NCBI RefSeq assembly: GCF_019797845.1 | Contig: NZ_CP081864.1 | Coordinates: forward strand, 124,001-188,000 | Reading direction: 5' to 3' | Origin: Symbiopectobacterium purcellii | Lineage (GTDB): Bacteria > Pseudomonadota > Gammaproteobacteria > Enterobacterales > Enterobacteriaceae | DNA length: 64,000 nucleotides | Shown here: positions 20,250-28,988 of the stretch, piece by piece | How positions within the stretch are numbered: position 1 is the first letter of the stretch | Layout of the letters: every line of letters begins with the position of its first letter | Position numbers and translations under genes: made by a program | The notes under the pieces: model-generated | Database searches by the model: none | What the model saw: only the letters and a program-made list of their open reading frames with translations | What the model was told of the DNA's origin: nothing

Positions 20250-22384
20250 TGGCTGCCTTTGAATTCAGTTTTTAACTGGGTGAACCAGGCTTTGCGCGTT
20301 GCCTTGCTGATCTCTTGTGTGCCGCAATCGTTCATGCCACTGGGTGCATAGCAGTAGATGGCGCGATAAAGCGCGTAGCTTTTGTCTTCCGGCGGCGCCT
20401 GCGGATCGGCAATCACTTTCAGGTAGGCATCCAACCGGGAATAGGCTTTCCCGTTGAATTGGCTGGGTGTGTTGGTTAAGGCTTCCAACTGATTGCTCTC
20501 ACCCCAATCGAACCCAACTTCATTGCCCGTACGGAAAAAGAATTCCCCCAGACAATTGGTGGCGTGAGCGTCATTCGGCCGTTTATTTAACGTGGATACC
20601 ACCGTGGTCAGCGCCGGGCATTGATACCCCTCTTCGGTATCGCTGCCATCCCAGGTGAACGCGGTGAGGTCTTCCATATTCCAACTGGCGTTTTCTGCGC
20701 TTTTCAACGGCGCAATGGTGCGTAACAGCTCGCTGTCTTTGAGATAGGCCGCATAGTCACGGTGTACCAGCGATTGGGTCAGCAGCGTGTGCAGTGCCAC
20801 GGCGCGTTCTTCATGGGTCTGTTGTTCGCCGGTTTGTTGGCGCAGCAGGTCGGCATTGGCAGCGCTTTTCAGCACCGCTGAGCGAAAACGCAGATTTTTA
20901 ACCGGGCTGTCAGGTGCAAAAATAGCCTCGGGGTGGCCTGCTTTGACCAGCGTTTCTGCCAGCGACAGTTGCAGATACTGCTGCTGCGTTTCGTTGGTTT
21001 TCAACGTCAGCAGGTGCCGCCAGTGCGTTTCTGCCGCTTGCCAGCCGTGTTCGGCCTCCAGCGCCAAACCGCGCAGTACCTGGAGGCTGAAATGGGTGGT
21101 GTCCGTCAGATCCTTGCCCGTTTCTTCGGGAATCAACGCCAGCGTGGCCACCGCATCCCGCTGCTGATAATAGTGGAAGGCGGCGTGCAGGTAGCGATAC
21201 TGCTGCTGCATACCGGCATCGTCAAACATCGCCTGCTGGGCGATCAGTTCGGCTTCTGACAACGCAGGCCACTGCATCCAGCCTTTATCACTGCGCAGCC
21301 GTTTCAGATCTTGCACCAGCATCAGCAACGGTGCGTCTGGCGTCTGAATAAAGCTGCTGCTTTCCAGCAATTTATTGTCGATTTCGTTATTGATGGTCTG
21401 CAACGCATCCAGATCTTTCTGCGCGGCAATCACGCGCTGATAGCGTGCCGACAAGGCATTTTCATCGCCGATCACCCAGTAGGCGCGTCGATAAAGGCCA
21501 CGGGCAGAATCGGCATAGCGGCCCTTCGGGTAGGCTTGCAGATAGGCGTCAATACGTTCGACCGCGCGACGACCTTGCTCTTTGTCCGCCTTATCGACAT
21601 TGAACATGTTGTATTCATCCAGCGCATTTTCCATGGCTTGATTCAGCGAGACGCGAATCAACATGTAGCGTGCGGTTTCGGCCACCCACGGCTGGTTGGC
21701 CGTGGTGAGCGATTGAAAGCCACTGTTGGCCTGTTCAAACAGGCCCTGATAAAAGGCCACCGCGTTAATCAAATACTGCTTGAGCTCTCCGACATGGCCA
21801 TCCGCAGGCAGCGTCGCGAGATCGCGGGTCATGGTGGCTAAGGTGGTAGCGGAAGAGAGCATGTTGATACGGGCTTGTGCCAACGCGATGCGCTGTGGTT
21901 CGGTGAGTTGGGTATCTGCCAGCAGTACATCAAAAAAGGCTTCGACTGCGCTGATATCGTTGGAAATGTGACGGCCTTCGTTCTCTTCCGGCGCCAGCGT
22001 ATCCATCTGCGCTTGCACCTCGGGAGGAAGGTTTAGCTGTTTGGCTTTGGCTGCCAGCGGTGAGGGTTGATTCAGACTGTCTGCCGTGGTGTCGTCCTCG
22101 CTGCTCTCACTGGCCGTCAGCCCCATAACGCGATAGGCGGTAAACGGGTTCACACGGGTTCGTGTCTGATCGGGCAATGGCTGTGGCAGTGGAAGGGCCA
22201 AATGGTGGCGGCTGCTTTGCAGCAGGATCAGATTGACGCGGGTGTCGTTATTGGGCTCCAGATAAGGCAGCGCCGCAATGCCGCATTCGGCATCGGAAAA
22301 TCCGCATACATCATCACCTGAACTTAACGCTTGGCCGCTGAAAAGAAGTGCAAGTGCGCCAGCCAATAAGGAAACACCTTTCAT
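20219..22384 (-). CDS. Large secreted protein of unknown function with TPR-like helices
   Basis: I do not recognise the family. The 721-residue product has a signal peptide (MKGVSLLAGALALLFSGQALS). The long, mostly helical remainder includes a segment near residues 275-300 that looks like a tetratricopeptide hairpin (YPKGRYADSARGLYRRAYW). About six cysteines (two near residues 26-35, others near the C terminus) could form disulfides. The ATG at 22384 has AGGAAG at good spacing. The 3' end overlaps the DUF3142 gene by 31 bases. Names such as YfiO-like assembly protein are sometimes given to such proteins, but I cannot support that. Confidence 0.75.
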   Translation of the reverse strand: MKGVSLLAGALALLFSGQALSSGDDVCGFSDAECGIAALPYLEPNNDTRVNLILLQSSRHHLALPLPQPLPDQTRTRVNPFTAYRVMGLTASESSEDDTTADSLNQPSPLAAKAKQLNLPPEVQAQMDTLAPEENEGRHISNDISAVEAFFDVLLADTQLTEPQRIALAQARINMLSSATTLATMTRDLATLPADGHVGELKQYLINAVAFYQGLFEQANSGFQSLTTANQPWVAETARYMLIRVSLNQAMENALDEYNMFNVDKADKEQGRRAVERIDAYLQAYPKGRYADSARGLYRRAYWVIGDENALSARYQRVIAAQKDLDALQTINNEIDNKLLESSSFIQTPDAPLLMLVQDLKRLRSDKGWMQWPALSEAELIAQQAMFDDAGMQQQYRYLHAAFHYYQQRDAVATLALIPEETGKDLTDTTHFSLQVLRGLALEAEHGWQAAETHWRHLLTLKTNETQQQYLQLSLAETLVKAGHPEAIFAPDSPVKNLRFRSAVLKSAANADLLRQQTGEQQTHEERAVALHTLLTQSLVHRDYAAYLKDSELLRTIAPLKSAENASWNMEDLTAFTWDGSDTEEGYQCPALTTVVSTLNKRPNDAHATNCLGEFFFRTGNEVGFDWGESNQLEALTNTPSQFNGKAYSRLDAYLKVIADPQAPPEDKSYALYRAIYCYAPSGMNDCGTQEISKATRKAWFTQLKTEFKGSQWATQLKYYW

Positions 22385-22591
22385 TATCACTTCCTGTTTG
22401 ACGGACAAGGAGCAACGCGGTCGCACCACACGTTACTCAAACTGACTGCCCTGATAAATAGCGGGAAATACCGCTCACTCTACTGAAGGAGCAGCAAAAC
22501 ACAACAGGCAGATGACTGAAATTCGAGTCACGACAGGCTTCTGTGTTCTGTGATGGTTTGCCTCTGTCCGCTGGCGTGATGGGACTGAACG

Positions 22592-22626
22592 TACCGCCTT
22601 CCTGCAACTCGAATTATTTAGGGTAT
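22592..22626. repeat. Partial ERIC element (one end only)
   Basis: Only the terminal arm is present (ACCGCCTTCCTGCAACTCG continuing into AATTATTTAGGGTATA). The other arm and central palindrome are missing or too diverged to see. Confidence 0.7.
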
Positions 22627-22642
22627 AAACATATTTAGCACT

Positions 22643-22687
22643 ATTTCGCTAACAATATACCCGTATGGGGTATATTGTTAGCGAAAT
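22643..22687. promoter_or_regulatory. 45-bp perfect palindrome, probable CsoR operator of copA
   Basis: Two perfect 20-bp arms (22643-22662 and 22668-22687) flank the five-base spacer GTATG. The centre reads TATACCC-GTATG-GGGTATA, the TACCC...GGGTA pattern seen in operators of CsoR/RcnR-family metal sensors. It is about 75 bp upstream of copA, and a CsoR-family gene ends the operon, so autoregulated copper-inducible repression is likely. The arms are longer than a normal CsoR site requires. Confidence 0.6.
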
Positions 22688-22763
22688 CAGGGGGAGTGTT
22701 ATCCCCTCACCGACAAGGCTGATATCGACGCCTTTTAACGGAAAGTCTAAGGATAACAACGAA

Positions 22764-25151
22764 ATGACTAATGCTAGCGATCCTCTCTCATTGCACCTTC
22801 CCATTAGCTGCATGTCCTGCGCGGCCTGTGCAGTACGCCTTGAGCGTGTGTTGAACCGCTTGCCGGGGGTGGAAGCCAACGTTAATTTCGCCAGCGAGCG
22901 TGCGCGTGTCCGGCTGCAAGGGGAAAGCAGTACGGTGCAGGATGTGGTCGCGGCGATTCATAAAGTCGGTTTTGACGTGGTGGAGCAGAATCTCACGTTG
23001 GAACTCTCTGGCATGAGCAGCGAGCGCTGTGCCGAACGTATTCAGGCGGCACTCGAAGCCCTGCCGGATGTACATGCGACGGTACTGTTTGCCAGCAGCC
23101 GAGCCAGTGTGCGCTATCGTCCCGGCGTGGTTAGCCCGGAACAGATGGTGCGCGCGATTGAGCAAGGTGGCTTTCAGGCTCATGTGGTCGAGGGCGGCCA
23201 GCGCGGTGAGGAACGCGAACGGCGCGAACGTGCCTGGCAGCGCGAACGCCGCGAGTTTCTGATTGCGGCTGTGCTCACTGTGCCGCTGATGGCGGAAATG
23301 GTCGGGATGTTTTTCGGCAGTGGGCATCTGCTGCCCGGTTGGCTGCAAGCCTTGTTGGCCACGCCGGTGCAGTTCTGGAGCGGACGTCATTTCTACCGCC
23401 GCGCCTGGAGCGCATTACGCAGCGGCACTTCCAACATGGACGTCCTAGTCACACTGGGGACCAGCGTAGCCTATCTGTTCAGTCTGTTTACATTACTGAC
23501 CACGCCGCACGGTCACCTCTATTTTGAAGCCAGCGCCGCGATCATTACGCTGGTGCTGTTGGGTAAGCTGCTGGAAAGCAGAGCGAAAACCAAAACCGGT
23601 GCCGCCATTGAAGGCTTGCTCAACCTGCAACCGCCCATCGCCCATGTGGAAATGGACGGTGAGATTGTGGATCGCGATGTGGCCAGTCTGCACAGTGGCG
23701 ATATCTTTGTGGTGCGTCCCGGTGAGAGTATTCCTGTCGACGGCGTCATTCTTGATGGTCTCTCAGAGGTCAATGAATCGATGCTCACCGGTGAAAGTGT
23801 GCCAGTGGTGAAAGCGGTGGGTGCCGAGGTGTTTGGTGCGACGCTAAATCAAAGCGGCATGCTGCGCGTCAAAGCCACCGGTGTGGGGAGCAATACGGCA
23901 CTGGCACGCATTATTCGCATGGTAGAAGATGCACAGGGTTCTAAAGCAGCGGTACAGCGTCTGGCGGATAAAATTTCATCGGTGTTTGTGCCGGTGGTGG
24001 TTGCCATCGCGCTGCTGACCTGGTTGACACACTGGTTTATCAGCGGGGATTTGGCCTCCAGTTTGGTGAGTGCGGTGGCGGTGTTGGTGATTGCCTGTCC
24101 TTGTGCACTCGGGTTGGCGACGCCGACGGCGATAATGGTGGGTACCGGGCAGGGGGCGCGTGCCGGTATCTTGTTCCGCAATGCCAATGCGTTAGAGCAA
24201 GTACAGCGCTTGCAAGTGCTGGTGTTGGATAAAACGGGCACCATCACGGAAGGTAAACCTTCGGTCAGCGACGTACTGCCAGACGCTGCGGTGGCCGACG
24301 CCGAGTTGCTGCGTGTCGCGCTTTCTCTGGAACAGCATTCTGAGCACCCGCTCGGACAAGCGCTGGTACAGCATGCGCGGGATGCCGGTGTGGAAGCCGT
24401 CGAGGTGAGTGCGTTTCAGGCGGTGATTGGCCGGGGAGTAAAAGGTGACGTCGCCGGTGAAACCTGGCTGTTGGGGTCACCGCGTTTTCTGGATGAAAAT
24501 GACATCGCGCTCGATCAGGCGCAGATTGCCACACTGGAAGCACAGGGAAAAACGGTGATTGCTGTGGCGCGCGCTGGCCTTCTGCTGGGGTACATTGCGC
24601 TGGCAGATAAGGTGCGCGACGATGCACGCACTGCGATCGCCGACCTGCAACATCAAGGCATCGAGGTCATGATGTTGACGGGAGACAATCCCCGTGCCGC
24701 GGCGGTAATCGCCAAACAGGTGGGGATCACCAACGTGGTGGCTCAGGTGTTGCCGGAACACAAGGCGGCGGAGATACAGCGCCTTCAGGCCAGTGGACGC
24801 TGTGTCGGTATGGTGGGCGACGGTATCAATGATGCGCCTGCATTGGCGGCGGCGGATGTGGGCTTCGCCATTGGCGCGGGCTCGGACATTGCGCTGGATA
24901 CGGCGGATGTGGTGCTGATGCGTAACCGTCTTGATAGCCTGCTGGATGCCATCAGCCTGTCGCGTGCGACGCTTGGCAAGGTGAAACAGAATCTGTTTTT
25001 TGCGTTTTTCTACAACGTGCTGGGCATTCCGCTGGCGGCGTTGTCGTTACTGAATCCGGTTATTGCCGGGAGTGCCATGGCGCTCAGTTCGATTTCAGTG
25101 CTGAGCAATTCACTGCTGTTACGTCATTGGAAACCGACCCGGCGCGACTGA
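22764..25151 (+). CDS. copA: Cu(+)-exporting P1B-type ATPase
   Basis: CopA pumps Cu(I) from the cytosol across the inner membrane. Starting at the ATG at 22764 (AAGGA upstream) gives 795 residues. Two heavy-metal-associated domains come first. The first has SCMSCAAC, giving CxxCxxC at residues 16-22; the second has GMSSERC, losing one of the two metal cysteines. Then come eight membrane helices with the transport motif ACPCALG, the actuator TGES, the phosphorylation motif DKTGT, EHSEHPLG and [12 protein letters not shown]. copZ and csoR follow downstream. In E. coli copA is controlled by CueR; here the CsoR-type site and gene suggest a different control. Confidence 0.94.
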   Translation: MTNASDPLSLHLPISCMSCAACAVRLERVLNRLPGVEANVNFASERARVRLQGESSTVQDVVAAIHKVGFDVVEQNLTLELSGMSSERCAERIQAALEALPDVHATVLFASSRASVRYRPGVVSPEQMVRAIEQGGFQAHVVEGGQRGEERERRERAWQRERREFLIAAVLTVPLMAEMVGMFFGSGHLLPGWLQALLATPVQFWSGRHFYRRAWSALRSGTSNMDVLVTLGTSVAYLFSLFTLLTTPHGHLYFEASAAIITLVLLGKLLESRAKTKTGAAIEGLLNLQPPIAHVEMDGEIVDRDVASLHSGDIFVVRPGESIPVDGVILDGLSEVNESMLTGESVPVVKAVGAEVFGATLNQSGMLRVKATGVGSNTALARIIRMVEDAQGSKAAVQRLADKISSVFVPVVVAIALLTWLTHWFISGDLASSLVSAVAVLVIACPCALGLATPTAIMVGTGQGARAGILFRNANALEQVQRLQVLVLDKTGTITEGKPSVSDVLPDAAVADAELLRVALSLEQHSEHPLGQALVQHARDAGVEAVEVSAFQAVIGRGVKGDVAGETWLLGSPRFLDENDIALDQAQIATLEAQGKTVIAVARAGLLLGYIALADKVRDDARTAIADLQHQGIEVMMLTGDNPRAAAVIAKQVGITNVVAQVLPEHKAAEIQRLQASGRCVGMVGDGINDAPALAAADVGFAIGAGSDIALDTADVVLMRNRLDSLLDAISLSRATLGKVKQNLFFAFFYNVLGIPLAALSLLNPVIAGSAMALSSISVLSNSLLLRHWKPTRRD

Positions 25152-25208
25152 TATTCTGAGCCTTCCGGCTCCGCCCGGTGTCACACAATGTGAAATGGAG
25201 AGTATTTT

Positions 25209-25421
25209 ATGTCCTATGCTACAATCAACGTCCAAGGTATGTCCTGCGGCGGCTGCGCCAGTAAGGTCAAGAACGCGCTGGAAGCGCTCAATGGGGTTCA
25301 GGGTGTGCAGGTCACGCTGGAAACCGGTCTGGTAAACGTGGAGTACAATGAGACAGAAAAAGCCAACCCAGACGTCTTCCGCGACACTGTCGAAGGACTC
25401 GGCTTTGACGTCGTCGCGTAA
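25209..25421 (+). CDS. copZ: Copper chaperone CopZ-type HMA protein
   Basis: The 70-residue HMA-fold protein carries Cu(I) through GMSCGGC (residues 10-16), the canonical MxCxxC site, and presumably hands it to CopA or to the sensor. The AxxxKVKNALEAL helix and the terminal GFDV are typical of the family. It lies 57 bp after copA with a good ribosome binding site (GGAGAG), and its 3' end overlaps the open frame of the csoR gene. Confidence 0.92.
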   Translation: MSYATINVQGMSCGGCASKVKNALEALNGVQGVQVTLETGLVNVEYNETEKANPDVFRDTVEGLGFDVVA

Positions 25422-25749
25422 ATGCGAGTTTTGTGCCGCTGCCACGGAAGCGGCCAATTCTGCCGATGAACCGGGCGTTCGCCGTGTGGTTCAGCCGCGT
25501 AAGAAAGCGCTGCTCAACCGGCTCAACCGGATCAACGGTCAGGTGAACGGCATCGGTCAGATGATCGAGCAAGACCGTTATTGCGTTGATATCCTTAACC
25601 AGATTTCTGCGGCGCGTTCCGCCCTTAACGCTGTCGCCAACCAATTGCTGGCCGATCACACCAACGGTTGCGTGCGTAAGGCGGTATTGGACGATGGCGG
25701 GGAAGACGCGATAGCAGAACTGCTGCAAGTCATTCAGCGTATGCGCTAG
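25348..25749 (+). CDS. csoR: CsoR-family copper-sensing transcriptional repressor
   Basis: The C-terminal 90 residues are a CsoR/RcnR/FrmR domain: KKALLNRLNRINGQVNGI, then YCVDILNQISAARSALNAVA and LLADHTNGCV. This supplies the Cys-His-Cys set typical of Cu(I)-sensing CsoR. The start is uncertain. The ATG at 25348 overlaps copZ by 74 bases. A TTG at 25405 has AAGGA seven bases before it (114 residues). A GTG at 25486 would give only the core domain. Either of the first two starts adds a CEFC motif, a possible extra metal site. The protein probably represses copA-copZ-csoR through the upstream palindrome. Confidence 0.82.
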   Translation: MRQKKPTQTSSATLSKDSALTSSRKCEFCAAATEAANSADEPGVRRVVQPRKKALLNRLNRINGQVNGIGQMIEQDRYCVDILNQISAARSALNAVANQLLADHTNGCVRKAVLDDGGEDAIAELLQVIQRMR

Positions 25750-25750
25750 C

Positions 25751-25775
25751 GGGGCGGCGCATACGCGCCGCACCC
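25751..25775. terminator. Convergent terminator csoR/cpxA
   Basis: GGGGCGGCGC-ATAC-GCGCCGCACCCC forms a strong stem with one bulged A between the two convergent genes. A T-rich stretch (TTGTTTTG) begins about nine bases later on the plus strand. Confidence 0.5.
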
Positions 25776-25793
25776 CAGGTCGTTGTTTTGTGC

Positions 25794-27167
25794 TTAGCGT
25801 TCGTTCAGCGGCAGCCAGATGGTCAGACGCAACCCCCCTAACGGGCTGTCTCCTGCTTTAACCCAGCCTTTATGTTGCGTAATCGCATTCTCCACAATCG
25901 CCAACCCTAACCCCGTGCCGCCCGATGCCCGATCGCGCGCTTCATCGGTGCGATAGAACGGACGGAAGATTTGCTCGCGATCTTCAGGGTTAACGCCGGG
26001 GCCATCATCGTCAACGTTAATGGTGATCCCTTGATTATCAACGGCAAAGGCGACGCTGATATGCGTGTTTGAGTAACGCAGGGCGTTGCGCACCACGTTT
26101 TCGAAGGCGCTTTCCAGTGCAGAACGGTTACCGAACAGCGGCCAGGGGCCAGGTGGATAGGGCACGTCCAGCGTTTTACCCATTTGCTCGGCTTCAAAAC
26201 GGGCATCGTCCAGCACGTCTCCCCACAGTTCATCGGCACGGATATATTCACGCCCCAGCTCGTTCTTGTGCTGGTTACGCGATAATACCAACAGATCGTT
26301 GATCATGCTGTCCAGCCGCTGCGTTTCGGTTTCAATGCGGTTCAACTCGTTGTTTTCGCCCTGGCGACGACGCAGTAACGCGGAAGCCAATTGCAAACGT
26401 GTCAGCGGTGTACGCAGCTCATGGGAAATATCAGAAAGCAGACGTTGCTGCGCGGTCACCATGCGTTCCAGCGCGCTGACCATTTGGTTAAAGCTGACGC
26501 CCGTGGCAAGAAATTCTTGCGGCCCTGCTTCCAGCTCGGGGTGCTGGCGCAGGTTGCCTTGCGCCACTTCATCGGCGGCTATTTTCAGCTTACGCGCCGG
26601 TTTTGCCAGACTCCAGGCCAGCCAGAGCAGCAGCGGTGTGCTGATAAGCATGGTGACAATCAGTAACAGCAGCGGGCGGTCCAGCAGCAAATTGATAAAA
26701 TCGGACTGCGGGCTGTTCGCCATGCGGAGCAGGTAAACCTGGTAATTATCCTCACCGTCGCGCACGGAAAACGGCCCAAGCAGCTCGAGCCGGCCATAAT
26801 TTTTCTTCTGCGGATGGTCGGCATTATCGGACTGGCCGATAAAGTTACGCACAATCTGCATTTCGGTTTTTTGCAGCGTACCGAAAATGCGCCCTTCGCT
26901 TGTGACGAAAACCAGACGCTGCCCCGGCGGTGACCATTTTTCGATCACGCGAAACAGGCGTCGCCACCAAAACAGATCGTTGGGCGGATCGGCGGCAAGA
27001 TCGGCTTCGATATGCTGCTCCAGCATCACGCCCTGACGATACTCATTTTCCAGCAGCGCCGTCATCTGGCGTGAGTCCAGCTTGGGCAACATCAGCACCT
27101 GCATTAGCACCAACGCCAGCGTCAGCCAAAAAATGGCGAAAATGCGCGAAGTCAAACTGTCGATCAT
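25794..27167 (-). CDS. cpxA: Envelope-stress sensor histidine kinase CpxA
   Basis: CpxA senses misfolded periplasmic and inner-membrane protein and phosphorylates CpxR. The 457 residues equal E. coli CpxA. TM1 lies near residues 10-28, followed by a periplasmic sensor and TM2 near 163-183. HAMP follows, then the H-box SDISHELRTPLTRLQLA near 243-260. The N-box is NVVRNALRYSN, with DDGPGV and GGTGLGLAIV in the ATPase domain. It follows cpxR by 16 bases as the second gene of the cpxRA operon. Confidence 0.96.
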   Translation of the reverse strand: MIDSLTSRIFAIFWLTLALVLMQVLMLPKLDSRQMTALLENEYRQGVMLEQHIEADLAADPPNDLFWWRRLFRVIEKWSPPGQRLVFVTSEGRIFGTLQKTEMQIVRNFIGQSDNADHPQKKNYGRLELLGPFSVRDGEDNYQVYLLRMANSPQSDFINLLLDRPLLLLIVTMLISTPLLLWLAWSLAKPARKLKIAADEVAQGNLRQHPELEAGPQEFLATGVSFNQMVSALERMVTAQQRLLSDISHELRTPLTRLQLASALLRRRQGENNELNRIETETQRLDSMINDLLVLSRNQHKNELGREYIRADELWGDVLDDARFEAEQMGKTLDVPYPPGPWPLFGNRSALESAFENVVRNALRYSNTHISVAFAVDNQGITINVDDDGPGVNPEDREQIFRPFYRTDEARDRASGGTGLGLAIVENAITQHKGWVKAGDSPLGGLRLTIWLPLNER

Positions 27168-27183
27168 GCCGCAGATACCTATC

Positions 27184-27882
27184 TTAACTTGTTGATACCA
27201 TTAAATAACCACGTCCGCGCAGCGTCTTAAACCAGGGTTGTCCGTCTTTACGTTCCGGCAGTTTACGTCGCAGGTTGGAAATGTGCATGTCTATCGCACG
27301 ATCGAACGGCGTCAGACGTTTACCCAGCACTTCCTGACTGAGATGTTCGCGCGATACCACTTGTCCCAACCGCTGCGCCAGCAGGTAGAGCAGCGTAAAC
27401 TCGGTGCCAGTGAGATCCAGCACTTCGGTGTCGAAGCTCGCTTCCTGGCGCCCCGGATTGAGGCGCAGACCGTCCACTTCAACGGTCGGTGAACCGTTAT
27501 CCGTGGTCTGCTGCTGCTCAGTCCACGATGAGCGGCGTAAAATGGCGCGAATGCGGGCCACCAGTTCACGATCGTTAAACGGTTTAGGCAGATAGTCATC
27601 TGCCCCCAGTTCCAGCCCCAGAACGCGATCCAGTTCGCTACCGCGTGCGGTTAGCATGATGACGGGCGTCTGATGCTGCTGCCGCACCTCTTTCAAGGTG
27701 TCGATGCCGTTTTTCTTCGGCATCATGACGTCCAACAGCAGCAAATCTACCGTACTGTCCAATACGTTTAATGCCTGTTCGCCATCGTGGGCAACGACAA
27801 CGTTAAAGCCTTCCATTTCGAGCAACTCTTTCAACAAAGCGGTGAGTTCTTTGTCGTCATCCACCAACAGAATCTTGTTCAT
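27184..27882 (-). CDS. cpxR: Envelope-stress response regulator CpxR
   Basis: This is an OmpR-family response regulator of 232 residues. The receiver domain begins MNKILLVDDDKEL and has the phospho-acceptor Asp in LLLLDVMMPKKNG near residue 51. The winged-helix DNA-binding domain includes DLTGTEFTLLYLLA and DMHISNLRRKL. I chose the ATG at 27882, with GGAGGT nine bases upstream; the frame remains open eleven codons further. It is divergent from cpxP across a consensus CpxR box that probably serves both directions. Confidence 0.96.
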   Translation of the reverse strand: MNKILLVDDDKELTALLKELLEMEGFNVVVAHDGEQALNVLDSTVDLLLLDVMMPKKNGIDTLKEVRQQHQTPVIMLTARGSELDRVLGLELGADDYLPKPFNDRELVARIRAILRRSSWTEQQQTTDNGSPTVEVDGLRLNPGRQEASFDTEVLDLTGTEFTLLYLLAQRLGQVVSREHLSQEVLGKRLTPFDRAIDMHISNLRRKLPERKDGQPWFKTLRGRGYLMVSTS

Positions 27883-27936
27883 GATTAGGCTACCTCCAGG
27901 GGCAAAATACGTCATAGATCGACGCTATTCCATGAC

Positions 27937-27951
27937 TTTACGTAGTTTTAC
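27937..27951. promoter_or_regulatory. CpxR box between cpxR and cpxP
   Basis: On the minus strand it reads GTAAA-ACTAC-GTAAA, a perfect match to the GTAAA-N5-GTAAA consensus for phosphorylated CpxR. It lies 55 bp from cpxR and 81 bp from cpxP, the arrangement that gives autoactivation and strong cpxP induction in E. coli. Confidence 0.85.
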
Positions 27952-28031
27952 ATCCTCTGACGCATGTTTGCAGCAAGGTGTTTAGACTTGTGTTCATTGA
28001 TTCACAGATTGGCGCATTATACCGGGGGGTG

Positions 28032-28535
28032 ATGATGCTACGGCGCATAAAAATCTCTCTCATTTCATTGCTGATGTTCGGTGTCGTTAACGTATCAGTA
28101 GCCGATAGCGATAGTGCGTCACTACCCAGTTGGCACCATGGCGATGCAGCCTTGCGAAACGCCATCAGTCAGCGCGGTCTGTTTGACGGTGTGAAACTGA
28201 CGGAGCAACAGCGTCAACACCTGCGTGACCTGATGCAACAGGCAAGGCAAGACGCGCCCGTGCTGCACTTAAATGATATAGAAAAAATGCACACTTTGGT
28301 GACCGCTGAGAAATTTGATGAAGCGGCCGTCAGAAAACAGATTTCGCAGATGATGCAAGTGCAGGTTGAGCGCCAGATAGAAATGACACGCGTGCGAAAT
28401 TAAATGTATAACTTGCTGAATTCAGACCAAAAATTAGTTCTTGAACAGCGATATCAACAGCGAATGAACGAGATGCGGCAGCAGTTATCCCAGGCTGAAG
28501 CATCCATGTCCCCCCTTTGGGGCGCTGAACAGTGA
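28032..28535 (+). pseudogene. cpxP: cpxP, periplasmic Cpx inhibitor/chaperone, truncated by in-frame TAA
   Basis: CpxP binds CpxA's periplasmic domain and delivers misfolded pilins to DegP. Here the frame from ATG 28032 stops at TAA 28401-28403 after 123 codons. It then continues in the same frame as MYNLLNSDQKLVLEQRYQQR up to TGA 28533-28535, making 167 codons in all, the length of intact CpxP (about 166). E. coli reads VRNQMYRLL across this point, so CAA to TAA is the likely change. The first LTxxQ-type motif (LTEQQ) is retained and the second (LNSDQ) is cut off. ATG directly follows the stop (TAAATG), so re-initiation on the 44-codon tail is conceivable. Confidence 0.85.
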
Positions 28536-28593
28536 ACCGAATCCCTGAGTAACCCTGTAGTGAGTAGTGTGTAGTGAGAGTAGTAAGAAGTTG

Positions 28594-28653
28594 ATTTCCT
28601 TGCCATAGACACCATCCCTGTCTTTTGCCCGTCATGATGACGGGCTTTTTTTT
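28594..28653 (+). ncRNA. cpxQ: CpxQ small RNA (3'-derived from cpxP mRNA)
   Basis: TTTCCTTGCCATAGACACC followed by ATCCCTGTCTT at about 28595-28624 matches, from memory, the conserved Hfq-dependent CpxQ sRNA of enterobacteria that RNase E releases from the cpxP 3' UTR. CpxQ represses mRNAs of inner-membrane and secreted proteins such as nhaB and fimA. It ends in the hairpin GCCCGTCA-TGA-TGACGGGC and eight T. The exact 5' end is inferred by analogy. Confidence 0.8.
28627..28653 (+). terminator. Rho-independent terminator of cpxP/CpxQ
   Basis: GCCCGTCA-TGA-TGACGGGC, an 8-bp GC-rich stem, is followed immediately by TTTTTTTT. It forms the 3' end expected for an Hfq-bound sRNA. Confidence 0.9.
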
Positions 28654-28988
28654 GCTGTTTTTTAGGAAAAGGCTTTCAAAAACAGTGGGGTGTTAGGGAG
28701 CGAAATGCCAGATAAAACCAGTAAATTCATCCCTCTGCTCAGTGATTACGCCTGAGTTGACACCTAAAATTGGCGCTGTTCGTCGATTAACTGCCTAAAA
28801 AAAGTACCACAGCCCACCTCGATTCAGCGTAAAATGTGATCTGCTTTGCAGATTTTGGTGGGGTCGGCTCTGTCTTTGGTGTAGCTTGCCCCCTTTCTAC
28901 TCGCGTACAGCGTTCGATGCCCCTCCCAGCGGCGCGACGCGCTGTCGATTTTCTTTCTACGTTGTTGATATCTGGTAGTGTGCAGCCC

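Larger units (their letters stand above)
22385..22763. other. Divergent intergenic region upstream of copA
   Basis: It contains an ERIC fragment (22592-22626) and the 45-bp palindrome (22643-22687). No gene is visible. Confidence 0.6.
28536..28988. other. Region between cpxP and sotB
   Basis: The first 120 bp hold CpxQ and its terminator. The remaining 330 bp contain no gene; a small hairpin, ATCTGC-TTT-GCAGAT followed by TTT, lies at 28839-28856. The sotB promoter must be in this part. Confidence 0.55.

Noticed and set aside
22665..22763. 33-codon N-terminal extension of CopA (frame open from 22665)
   Set aside because: The extension would be translated from within the palindrome, lacks similarity to CopA, and a better start with AAGGA is at 22764.
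28401..28535. Separate small gene MYNLLNSDQ... downstream of cpxP
   Set aside because: It matches the CpxP C terminus in the same frame, so it is the tail of the interrupted gene and not an independent gene.
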